The notes under the pieces were generated by a model that saw only the letters and a list, made by a program, of their open reading frames with translations, was not told where the DNA came from and did not search any database. Positions 20,598-28,314 of a DNA stretch of 64,000 bases are shown one piece after another. How positions within the stretch are numbered: position 1 is the first letter of the stretch; every line of letters begins with the position of its first letter. The translations under genes and the position numbers were made by a program. Location of the stretch: positions 1 through 64,000 of the forward strand of contig JAFGSI010000043.1 of NCBI GenBank assembly GCA_016934715.1, read 5' to 3'. The stretch is from Anaerolineales bacterium (GTDB lineage: Bacteria > Chloroflexota > Anaerolineae > Anaerolineales > Villigracilaceae).

Positions 20598-20626
20598 ATT
20601 ATATCGGCTTGGTCAGATTTGGTCAA
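20598..20626 (-). promoter_or_regulatory. Strong sigma70-type promoter of rpoC
   Basis: On the minus strand TTGACC (20626-20621), a 17-bp spacer and consensus TATAAT (20603-20598). The transcription start would be near 20591, giving a 150-nt leader before the GTG at 20441. Confidence 0.85.
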
Positions 20627-20663
20627 GAGAAGAACGCGACCCAAAAGTCACGGAGACAGGGGA

Positions 20664-21356
20664 CTATGCTCCCCCGAACTTCAGCAGCTGCACGACGTCG
20701 GCCAGGCAGGCGTCGAAGACCTCCTGCATGATCTCATCCGCGACCCGGTAGCGGCCACCGAATGAGCCGTCGCCGTAGACCTCCCGGGCAGCCCCGGCAT
20801 CCAGGATGTCCGATGGGACGATCGGCGGGACCTTGTCGCCGTCCGGCAGGTCGCTGACGATCGTGAAGGGAAAGGCCTCCAGCCAGTTGGCATGGAAGGG
20901 CTTCAGCTCGTGGCGGCGGGCCACCGCTTCGAGGCTGTGGCTGGTCCACCAGGCGTACCACTGGAATTCAACCCCCGGCAGCTCGTTGGCCAGCTCGGTC
21001 AGGCGGGCCTTGACGCCGTTGTTGCCGCCGTGACCATTCAGCACCAGCAGGCGCTTGAAGCCCTGGGCCAGGGCCGAGCGGACGATGTCCTCGACGGCAT
21101 CCAGCAGGGTGGTCAGGCGCAGGCTGAAGGTACCGGGGTAGTGCAGGAAATACGGGCTGGAGCCGAAGTTGAGCGGCGGGGCGACCAGGACCCCGGTCCG
21201 TTGGGCGGCGGCATCCGCCAGTGCCAGGGGGATCTTGATGTCGGTCAGCAGGCTCAGGAAGCCGTGCTGCTCGCAGGCACCAATCACCAGGATCAGGCGG
21301 TCGTCGTGCTTGAGGTACTCTTCCACATCCATCCAGTTGAGATCTTCAAAGCGCAT
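20664..21356 (-). CDS. Creatininase-family (creatinine amidohydrolase-like) protein
   Basis: 230 aa. Metal-site motifs of the family: VIGACEQHGFLSLLTDI (Glu/His), the Asp of that strand, LLVLNGHGGNN and a late Glu (HANWLEAFPFTI). Members include creatininase, the FAPy deformylase ArfB and MftE, so the substrate cannot be read from sequence. The ATG at 21356 is used because AAAGGA lies 7 nt upstream, inside the longer GTG reading. The gene ends about 37 bp before the rpoC promoter -35 and is divergent from the rsmF-like gene. Confidence 0.85.
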   Translation of the reverse strand: MRFEDLNWMDVEEYLKHDDRLILVIGACEQHGFLSLLTDIKIPLALADAAAQRTGVLVAPPLNFGSSPYFLHYPGTFSLRLTTLLDAVEDIVRSALAQGFKRLLVLNGHGGNNGVKARLTELANELPGVEFQWYAWWTSHSLEAVARRHELKPFHANWLEAFPFTIVSDLPDGDKVPPIVPSDILDAGAAREVYGDGSFGGRYRVADEIMQEVFDACLADVVQLLKFGGA

Positions 21357-21405
21357 GGGCGGATCCTTTCTCACGAATTGAACCGGGCAGGTCCTATTTT
21401 ACCTT

Positions 21406-21411
21406 TATAAT
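21406..21411 (+). promoter_or_regulatory. -10 box directly ahead of the rsmF-like gene (leaderless candidate)
   Basis: Consensus TATAAT ends 5 nt before the ATG at 21417, with no ribosome-binding site. TTGAAC lies upstream at 21379 but 21 bp away, so the -35 is uncertain. Confidence 0.55.
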
Positions 21412-21416
21412 ACTCC

Positions 21417-22859
21417 ATGATGGCGACCGACCCTGTACTCCCCCCGCTGTTTCTGGAACGGATGGCGCGCCTGCTGGGCGACGAGTATCAAGACTTCGCC
21501 GCCGCGCTGCAGCGCGCCCCGGTCAGCGGGCTGCGTGTGAACACCCTCAAGCTCACGGTTGAGGCGTTCCAGGCGTTGTCGCCCTTCAAACTGGAGGAGC
21601 AGATCCCCTGGTGCTCGACGGCCTTCCAGGTCGGGCGGCGCGGCCGTCCGGGCCTGCATCCCTATCACCGGGCCGGCCTGTATTACCTGCAGGATCCCTC
21701 GGCAATGGCCCCGGCCGAACTGCTCAACCCTCAGCCGGGGGAGCGCGTCCTCGATCTGGCCGCTGCACCGGGCGGCAAGACCACCCACCTGGCGGCGCTG
21801 ATGGAGGGGCGCGGCCTGCTGGTGGCCAACGAGATCAAGACCAAGCGCATCGGGCACCTGATCCAGAACCTTGAGCGCTGGGGGGCGGGCAACGTGGTCA
21901 TCACCAACGAGTCTCCCGAAAGGCTGGCGGATCACTTCGGGGCCTTCTTTGACCGGGTGTTGGTCGACGCGCCCTGCTCAGGCGAGGGCATGTTCCGCAA
22001 GGACATGGGTGCCCGGACCGACTGGTCGCCGGAGATGGTCTCCGGCTGCGCCCTGCGCCAGGCCAACATCCTGCGCCTGGCGGGCAAGCTGGTCCGCATG
22101 GGGGGCTACCTGCTCTATTCCACCTGCACCTTCGCTCCCCAGGAGAATGAGGAGGTCATCTTCCACTTCCTGGACGAGGCCCTCGATTTCGAGGTCATGT
22201 CGCTGCCGCTCTTCTCCGGGTTCACCGGCGGACGGCCGGAGTGGGCCGAGATGGCACGGCGGCGCACTACCATGCGCAGGAGCCAGGCGGCGTTCTTCGA
22301 TTCACTCCAGGGAGCGGTGCGCCTGTTCCCGCATCGCCTGACCGGGGAGGGACATTTTATCTGCCTGATGAAGCGTGTCGGGCAGACGGCCCCCGGAGAA
22401 CAGCCCAGCCTGACCTTCCCGTCCCGCCCGGCATCCCTGACCCAACGTCTGCTCGGCCTGTGGCAGCAGTTCGCTAACGAAAACCTGGATCTGGACCTGC
22501 CCGCAGGACGCCTGCGGCAGCTCGGGGAGCGCCTGTATCTGGCTGGTGAGGATGTCCCGGTCCTGGATGGCCTGCGGATCTCCAGCCCGGGAGTCTGGCT
22601 TGGTACCTTCAAGAAGGACCGTGTCGAACCGGCCCACCCGCTGGCCCTGTACCTGCGTTCCGACCAGGTGCGCAACCGGCTCGACCTGCCGGCCCGCAGC
22701 CCCAAACTGGAGGCTTACCTGCGTGGCGAGCCCGTCCCGGCGGAGGGGGACCCGGGCTGGTGTGTCATCAGTGTGGACGGCTATCCGCTTGGCTGGGGCA
22801 AGCGTGTCCAGGGGCTGGTTAAGAATCACTATCCACGCGGCTGGCTGGTCAACGGTTAG
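21417..22859 (+). CDS. RsmF/RsmB-type rRNA (cytosine-C5) methyltransferase
   Basis: 480 aa SAM-dependent RNA m5C methyltransferase of the NOL1/NOP2/Sun group. SAM motif VLDLAAAPGGKTTHLA, FDRVLVDAPCSGEGMFRKD with the first catalytic Cys, and LLYSTCTFAPQENE with the second. The C-terminal 120 residues (GERLYLAGEDVPVLDGLRI ... GYPLGWGKRVQG) match the PUA-like extension of RsmF/YebU-type enzymes. Translation begins at ATG 21417 or 21420, with no Shine-Dalgarno; the -10 box is adjacent. Confidence 0.93.
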   Translation: MMATDPVLPPLFLERMARLLGDEYQDFAAALQRAPVSGLRVNTLKLTVEAFQALSPFKLEEQIPWCSTAFQVGRRGRPGLHPYHRAGLYYLQDPSAMAPAELLNPQPGERVLDLAAAPGGKTTHLAALMEGRGLLVANEIKTKRIGHLIQNLERWGAGNVVITNESPERLADHFGAFFDRVLVDAPCSGEGMFRKDMGARTDWSPEMVSGCALRQANILRLAGKLVRMGGYLLYSTCTFAPQENEEVIFHFLDEALDFEVMSLPLFSGFTGGRPEWAEMARRRTTMRRSQAAFFDSLQGAVRLFPHRLTGEGHFICLMKRVGQTAPGEQPSLTFPSRPASLTQRLLGLWQQFANENLDLDLPAGRLRQLGERLYLAGEDVPVLDGLRISSPGVWLGTFKKDRVEPAHPLALYLRSDQVRNRLDLPARSPKLEAYLRGEPVPAEGDPGWCVISVDGYPLGWGKRVQGLVKNHYPRGWLVNG

Positions 22860-23150
22860 GGGGGTGGCTTACGGATTGGAAAAAAAGTTCTTTTCTCGGA
22901 TCACCATTGCGATTCGAGATCAGGCGCTTGCAATCCCCGCCACCACTCCAGAGAATTTGAGTGCAGTGCTTAATGGTTACCGGCAGTGCGAGGATTCCTG
23001 GCCCTGGGCCAGTGCCGACTGCGTCAATTCGGGATGGGGAGCAAGGATGGACACCGCCTTCTCGCTGTCTCGGGGGTACGATGGGGGCCCCATTTTTTCG
23101 TGTGCTTCGGGCATGCTGGTGTGATCTGCAGGGATTCACTTCTGCATCTC
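22860..23150. other. Intergenic region without a recognisable gene
   Basis: About 290 bp between the rsmF-like stop and the large hairpin. No frame shows the coding pattern of the neighbours. A small stem followed by TTTTTT lies at about 23083-23098. Since a strong terminator follows on the plus strand, a small RNA is possible, but no known family was recognised. Confidence 0.4.
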
Positions 23151-23200
23151 CCCACCAGGACGGCCTCCCAGATGGGAGGCCGTCCTGGTGGGCTTATTTT
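23151..23200. terminator. 19-bp perfect terminator hairpin between convergent genes
   Basis: Arms 23151-23169 and 23174-23192 with loop AGAT, followed on the plus strand by CTTATTTTTG. It abuts the TAA of the convergent kinase gene and can serve both directions. Confidence 0.85.
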
Positions 23201-25260
23201 TGCCACAGGCCAGGGAGTTCGGCCGGGCTGTAGGGCTTGAGTCTGACATCCCGAATGCCGGCGCGCAGCAGGGCCGTCATTCGGTCTACGTCAACGGCGG
23301 CGGTGACGACCACGGTCCGCTCGGCCAGCTTGGCGGCCTGGATCTCGGCGATGATCGCCTCGAAGTTGTCGGCGTACTCGTCGACCAGGATCAACTCGGC
23401 CTTGGGGTCCATCTTTGTGGCCAGTTTGGCCGTTCCCACCATTTTGAGCAGGAAGCGGCTCCACTCGTCATCATCATCGAACAGCAGGATGGTCGGCGCC
23501 TCGCCCAGGTCGCCGAGCAGCGGGTAGCCGGACGGCAGGATGATCTTCACGCTGGTGCCCTTGCCGGGCTGGCTCGTGAATGTGATCTGGCCTCCGAGCT
23601 GGGTGACGATGTGCCGCGCCGCCGGCAGTCCCAGGCCGTGGTGGCCGGGCCTGGTGGAGAAGAACGGTGACCAGGCCTTGTCGCGCACCTCAACCGGCAT
23701 GCCCTGGCCGTCGTCGGCCAGCAGGATGTGGACGGTGCCCTTTTCGGGTCCGACCTTGGCGCTGATCTCGACCTGCCCGGCACCGGCCTCCCGGGCGTTC
23801 TGCAGCAGGTTGCCGAGGGCCCGGGTCAGCTGGGTGCTGTCAGCGATGACGTACTCGACCTCCTCGGCGATCTCGATGCGGATGTCCTCAACCCCGCGCT
23901 GCCGGGCGGCCGTCTGGATCACGTCGGCCAGCAGGATCGGGCGCGGCTCCTGTTCGCGCACCTGGCCGATCAGCTGCTCCTTGACCTGGACGATCTGGGC
24001 TGCTGATTCGGAGATCAGTGCCAGGTCTTCTTTGAGCGATTCCAGGTCCGGGTTGCTCTCAGCCAGATCCTCCTGCAGGCGGGCGATGGTCATCGTGATC
24101 GGCATGGCCTTGTTGCCGATCCAGTGGATCGCTTCGGTGGTGGCCACGGTCAGGGCCTCGTAGACCTTGGTGCGCAGCAGTTCAGCGTGGGTGGCCTTGA
24201 GTTCCTCCAGGGTGTAGGCGTTATTGATGGCCACGGCCAGGTGATCGGCCATGGTTTGCAGGGTGGTGATATCGTCCTCGCTGAAGGCTTGCTCCTCCCG
24301 GCTTTGGATGGTGACCGCTCCGAGGACCTTGCGGTCGAAGCGCAGTGGCAGGTCCATCTCAGAGCGGGTGTCGGGCAGATGCGGATTCTTGAAGTGGACC
24401 GGTTCCTCGCCCACATCAAGGGCGATCCGGGCTTCGCTCAAGCGGATGCAGGTCCCGACCATCGAATTGCCGCCGACCTGCAGCTTGTGACCTTCGGCCA
24501 CCATGGCCTTGCCGGCCTCCCCGTACCCGGAGCGCAGGTGGGCCCACTCGCCGCTCTCGTCGGTCAGGAAGACTCCGGCGTAGTAGAAGCCATAGGCGCT
24601 GACGATTGTTTCGACCATCCTGGGCAGCAGCGTGTCCAGCTCCAGGATCGAGGTGACCTCCTGCCCGACAGTGTTGGCCGCCCGCAGCAGGCGGGCTCTC
24701 CGGTCGGCCTGACGCAGCAGGGTCTGGTTGAACTGGACCAGGCGGGCGTTGGCGATCGCCACCGCCAGCTGATCGGCCATGGTCTGCAGGGCGGCGATGT
24801 CCTCGTCCTTGAAGGCCGCCTCGACCTCGCTCTGGACGGTCAGCGCCCCGATGACCTCCTCGCCGGCGATCAGCGGCAGGGCCATCTCCGAACGGGTGTC
24901 GGGCAGGTGCGGGTTCTTGAAGAAGACCGCCTCGGCCCCCACGTCGAGGGCGATCCGCCCGCTGCGGCTGGCAAGGGCTGCCCCGACCATCGAGTTGCCA
25001 CCGATCTGCAGCTTGTGGCCTTCGGTGAGCATGACCCGGCCAGGCGCGCCGCGCCCGGCCGTCAGGACAGCCCACTCACTGTGTTCGTCGACCAGAAAAA
25101 CACCGGCGTAATAGAATCCGAACTCGTCGCAGATGATGTCGACGGTGCGGTTGAGCAGGATGTTCAGGTCCAGGATCGAGGCGATGCTGCGCGAGACGCG
25201 CGCCGCCCCGTTCAAAAGGGTCAGGTGGCGTTCGGGCCCGGTGGATTGATGCGCTTTCAT
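23194..25260 (-). CDS. Hybrid sensor kinase: GAF-GAF-kinase-receiver
   Basis: 688 aa, soluble. Two GAF domains (about 20-165 and 200-345) share the segments FKNPHLPDTRSEM and LQTMADxLAVAI. The dimerisation helix has an unusual H-box, TEAIHWIGNKAMPI, in place of HELRTPL. The ATPase domain shows NLLQNAREA (N-box), ADDGQGMP (G1), FFSTRPGHHGLGLPAARHI (F/G2). A C-terminal receiver-like domain (about 575-688) keeps the acidic DDDDE cluster, an Asp in ILVDEYADN, the Thr of VVVTAA and the Lys of RLKPYS. AAAGGAG precedes the ATG. It follows the lone receiver gene by 113 bp and likely belongs to the same signalling unit. Confidence 0.9.
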   Translation of the reverse strand: MKAHQSTGPERHLTLLNGAARVSRSIASILDLNILLNRTVDIICDEFGFYYAGVFLVDEHSEWAVLTAGRGAPGRVMLTEGHKLQIGGNSMVGAALASRSGRIALDVGAEAVFFKNPHLPDTRSEMALPLIAGEEVIGALTVQSEVEAAFKDEDIAALQTMADQLAVAIANARLVQFNQTLLRQADRRARLLRAANTVGQEVTSILELDTLLPRMVETIVSAYGFYYAGVFLTDESGEWAHLRSGYGEAGKAMVAEGHKLQVGGNSMVGTCIRLSEARIALDVGEEPVHFKNPHLPDTRSEMDLPLRFDRKVLGAVTIQSREEQAFSEDDITTLQTMADHLAVAINNAYTLEELKATHAELLRTKVYEALTVATTEAIHWIGNKAMPITMTIARLQEDLAESNPDLESLKEDLALISESAAQIVQVKEQLIGQVREQEPRPILLADVIQTAARQRGVEDIRIEIAEEVEYVIADSTQLTRALGNLLQNAREAGAGQVEISAKVGPEKGTVHILLADDGQGMPVEVRDKAWSPFFSTRPGHHGLGLPAARHIVTQLGGQITFTSQPGKGTSVKIILPSGYPLLGDLGEAPTILLFDDDDEWSRFLLKMVGTAKLATKMDPKAELILVDEYADNFEAIIAEIQAAKLAERTVVVTAAVDVDRMTALLRAGIRDVRLKPYSPAELPGLWQK

Positions 25261-25373
25261 AAGATCTCCTTTGCAAAAAACCGGTGAGGATGTTGCTTGG
25301 CCCAGATACAGGATAACAATGACCGCAAATTGTTTCAGGAGAGGGACCGGGTTTCACGAAACCGCGCAAGGAT

Positions 25374-25757
25374 CTACTTGGCCAGGATCTCCCGTATCAG
25401 TTCGACCAGCCCCTGTTCGCGGCCCTTGACGAAGTAGGCGCGGGCCCCGCCCTCGACCGCCTCCCTGGCCTTGGCGACCTCGTCGTAGGCGGTCAGGATG
25501 ATCGCCGGCAGTTCCGGGCGGGCCTCCATGATCCGCTGCAGCAGGTCCAGGCCGGCTTCGGGTTTGGGCAGGCTTTTGAAGCCGGGCATGTTCAGGTCCA
25601 GGATCGCCAGGTCGACCCTCTCGGAATTGGCCTGGAAGATCTCCCAGCCGCCCGGGCAGTCGCCGGCAGTCAGCACGTCGAAGCCGGCCCGCAGGAGGGT
25701 CTTTTCGAGACTGCGCAGGACCAGCTTCTCGTCATCGACGAGCAATACGGTCGTCAT
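25374..25757 (-). CDS. Single-domain response regulator
   Basis: 127-aa receiver domain: VDDEKLV acidic pair, phospho-acceptor Asp in LAILDLNMPG, Thr in IILTAYDE and Lys in AYFVKGREQG. There is no output domain, so it passes phosphate to or from the neighbouring kinases. The start overlaps the upstream kinase stop by 4 bp. Confidence 0.92.
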   Translation of the reverse strand: MTTVLLVDDEKLVLRSLEKTLLRAGFDVLTAGDCPGGWEIFQANSERVDLAILDLNMPGFKSLPKPEAGLDLLQRIMEARPELPAIILTAYDEVAKAREAVEGGARAYFVKGREQGLVELIREILAK

Positions 25758-27676
25758 GATCGTTCAGCCTCCTCGATTTGAGTTTCGTTGCCGATCGGGA
25801 TAAGAACATAAAAGGCGGCCCCTTTCCCGGCCTCGCTCTCCAGCCAGATCTTGCCGCCGTTCTGGCGGACGATCTCCATGCAGGCGGACAGTCCCAGCCC
25901 GGTCCCGCCCCGGCCGCCCTTGGTGGTGAAGAACGAGACCCAGATCCTTTCCTGGATCTCGGGCGGGATACCCGGCCCGTTGTCACGCACGCAGGCTCGC
26001 AGCATGCCCGGGTCATCATCGCGCCGCAAGCTGACCTGGATGCGCGGCTCGGGATTTCCGACCAGGGCCTCCCAGGCGTTCTTGATCAGGTTGTTGAAGA
26101 CCTGGTCGATCTGGCGCGGGTCGCCGTACACCAGGGGCAGGTCGGGCGGCCAGTCGGTCATGACCGCCTCGGTCGGCAGGGCCATGGCTGCCACCAGGCG
26201 GGAGAGTTCGTCGGTCAGCGAAAAAGCGATGGGCTTGCGCTGGCGAGCCGGGCCGATCAGGTCTTCCTTGATGTTCAGGATCGTGTCGGCGCTGCCCTCG
26301 ATGATCTGCAGGTCTTCGAGGATCGACTCGAGGCTGATCAGGGCGGCGCGTTGTTTGGCGGGCATCTCGAGCAGGAAGGCTGCCCGCTCGGCCAGGTCGA
26401 TCCCGGCCTGGTCGGCCTCGGCGAAGACGTTCTCGGCCACCTCCTGCAGCGGGTTCGGTCCCCCGGCCGGGGTCGCCAGGATGACCTGGTGCAATGCGGC
26501 GACCAGGTTGAGCAGGTCGGCCCGCACCCGCTGGGCGGCTCCGGGAACAGGGGCGGCCTTGTTGCCCACCCAGTGGATCGCTTCCCCGGTGGCGGTGGCG
26601 ATCGCCTCGTAGGTCTTACTGCGCAGGAGTTCCTGGTTGGCCTGCTCCAGCTGGCGCAGCAGTTGCGCATTGTGGATGGCGATGGCGACCTGGTCGGCCA
26701 GTGCCTGCAGGGCGGTGATATCGTCCTCGGTGAAGGCGTTCAATTCGACACTCTGAACCGTCAGGGTTCCCAACACCCGATCCTTGAAGATCAGCGGCAG
26801 GGCCATCTCGGAGCGCGTCTCGGGCAGGTATGGGTTTTTGAAATGAGACGATTCCCCCCCGACATCAGAGGCGATGAAAGCCTTTTTGTCGAGGGTGACG
26901 CTGCCGGTCATTGAGTGCCGGTCGACCGGCAGGTGGAAACCTTCGCCCAGCAGGGCCTCCCCGGCCGGACCGTGCCCGGCGGCCAGGCGCAGGGTGACCC
27001 CATCTTCGGCGAGCAGGAAAATGCCCGAGTAGTACAGGTCGAATTCGCTGCATAACACCTCGACGGCGGCTCGCAGCAGGTCGTTGAGATCCAGGATCGA
27101 GGTGATGGCATGGCTAACGCGCGCGCCTGCCTCCAGCATGCTCTGGCGGCGGATCAGGATGTTGATCATCTCCTGGTTCTGTTTGTGCAGGTGGTAGTTG
27201 CGATTGGCCGTATTGGAGAGTTCACGCACCTTGGCTTCCAGGTGTTCAACCAGTTCGCTCTGGTACTCGCGCAGGTGGGCCTCGGCGTCAGGCAGTTCCT
27301 CGCGCTTGCCCAGCAGGTATTCCTCGATCTGGCTGGCGAAGCACTCGATGTTGACCGGCTTGGTCAGAAATCCGTCGAACCCGGCAGCCAGGGTCCGCTC
27401 GCGCACCCCGGGGCTCTTGTCGGAGGTCAGCGCCACCAGCGGCGCTTCGGGCAGGATCGATTTCAGGCGGGTAGCCACCTCGCGCCCGGTCATATTGGGC
27501 AGGCTCAGATCGAGCAGGACCAGGTCGGGTGGGGTGCCCCGGGCCAGTTCGATGCCTTGCAGTGGGTCGCCAGACTCGATGACCTCGAAACGCTCGCCCA
27601 GCAGCCGGCACACCAGCAGGCGTGATTCGCGGTCATCTTCAATATACAGGATCTTGGGGCGCGACTGGTCTGTCAT
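25754..27676 (-). CDS. Receiver-GAF-histidine kinase
   Basis: 640 aa. N-terminal receiver (about 8-125; YIEDDRES, LVLLDLSLPNMTG, LVALTSDKS, LTKPVNIE), a coiled linker, one GAF domain (about 180-330) and a kinase core. The H-box is GEAIHWVGNKAAPV, the same unusual form as in the kinase at 23194. ATPase motifs: NNLIKNAWEAL, VRDNGPGIP, FFTTKGGRGGTGLGLSACM. The ATG at 27676 follows AAGGTGG by 9 nt; a TTG three codons earlier is the alternative. It is divergent from a lone receiver gene and coupled to another. Confidence 0.92.
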   Translation of the reverse strand: MTDQSRPKILYIEDDRESRLLVCRLLGERFEVIESGDPLQGIELARGTPPDLVLLDLSLPNMTGREVATRLKSILPEAPLVALTSDKSPGVRERTLAAGFDGFLTKPVNIECFASQIEEYLLGKREELPDAEAHLREYQSELVEHLEAKVRELSNTANRNYHLHKQNQEMINILIRRQSMLEAGARVSHAITSILDLNDLLRAAVEVLCSEFDLYYSGIFLLAEDGVTLRLAAGHGPAGEALLGEGFHLPVDRHSMTGSVTLDKKAFIASDVGGESSHFKNPYLPETRSEMALPLIFKDRVLGTLTVQSVELNAFTEDDITALQALADQVAIAIHNAQLLRQLEQANQELLRSKTYEAIATATGEAIHWVGNKAAPVPGAAQRVRADLLNLVAALHQVILATPAGGPNPLQEVAENVFAEADQAGIDLAERAAFLLEMPAKQRAALISLESILEDLQIIEGSADTILNIKEDLIGPARQRKPIAFSLTDELSRLVAAMALPTEAVMTDWPPDLPLVYGDPRQIDQVFNNLIKNAWEALVGNPEPRIQVSLRRDDDPGMLRACVRDNGPGIPPEIQERIWVSFFTTKGGRGGTGLGLSACMEIVRQNGGKIWLESEAGKGAAFYVLIPIGNETQIEEAERS

Positions 27677-27806
27677 GGGATGCAACCACCTTAATCATTT
27701 TATCTCCAAAATCCTCTTTACGCGTGATAATTGTGTATGAAATACGGGGCATTGCGGGTGACCTGGATCACCGGAGAGGAACCTTCCTGAAAATAGTACC
27801 ATCGCG

Positions 27807-27836
27807 TTGATGAAAAGAGGAACAAGCATGTATAAT
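27807..27836 (+). promoter_or_regulatory. Promoter of the 27848 response regulator
   Basis: TTGATG at 27807-27812, an 18-bp spacer and consensus TATAAT at 27831-27836. The ATG is 11 nt beyond the -10, so the 5' leader would be about 5 nt or absent. Confidence 0.7.
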
Positions 27837-27847
27837 AGTATCAAACC

Positions 27848-28246
27848 ATGGATGTCTCCCTTGCCAAACCCCTCTTGATCATTGTCGAAGACAACATTGA
27901 CTTCCAGGAACTGTACGGCACGATCGGTGAAGCGGCCGGGTACGATGTCGAAAGCATCCTTGATGGGCAGCAGGCCCTCGACCGGCTGCGCCTCGGACCC
28001 ATCCCGGATCTGGTCCTGCTGGATGCCAACCTGCCGTTCTTCAGCGGGGACGAGGTCCTGGTGGCTGCACGGGCCGATGATCGCTGGAGGAATGTGCCGA
28101 TCTACCTGATCACCGCTGATGTGCGTGTCGTCCAGCGCCACCGCAGTTTCAACCGCCGTTCGCTTTTGGCCGACGGCCTGATCGAGAAGGGTGCCGATGC
28201 GATCACCGAGTTACGCGAGTTGCTGGCGAAATACAAACCAGAATGA
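27848..28246 (+). CDS. Single-domain response regulator
   Basis: 132-aa receiver: IIVEDNIDFQ, phospho-acceptor Asp in LVLLDANLPFFSG, Thr in YLITADVR and Lys in LIEKGADA. No output domain. It is divergent from the receiver-GAF-kinase gene and probably part of the same network. No Shine-Dalgarno is seen; the message is predicted to be leaderless. Confidence 0.9.
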   Translation: MDVSLAKPLLIIVEDNIDFQELYGTIGEAAGYDVESILDGQQALDRLRLGPIPDLVLLDANLPFFSGDEVLVAARADDRWRNVPIYLITADVRVVQRHRSFNRRSLLADGLIEKGADAITELRELLAKYKPE

Positions 28247-28262
28247 GAACCAGGCAAAACAC

Positions 28263-28299
28263 AAAACTGCGACGCATGTTGGGAATGCGTCGCAGTTTT
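28263..28299. terminator. Bidirectional terminator between the regulator and leuS
   Basis: A perfect 15-bp stem (28263-28277 with 28285-28299) with a 7-nt loop; arms begin with AAAA and end with TTTT, so it works in both directions for these convergent genes. Confidence 0.9.
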
Positions 28300-28314
28300 C
28301 GATACTGCAGTAGC

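Noticed and set aside
24124-25287. 387-codon plus-strand ORF
   Set aside because: Antisense to the GAF-GAF kinase; arises from GC-rich codon bias.
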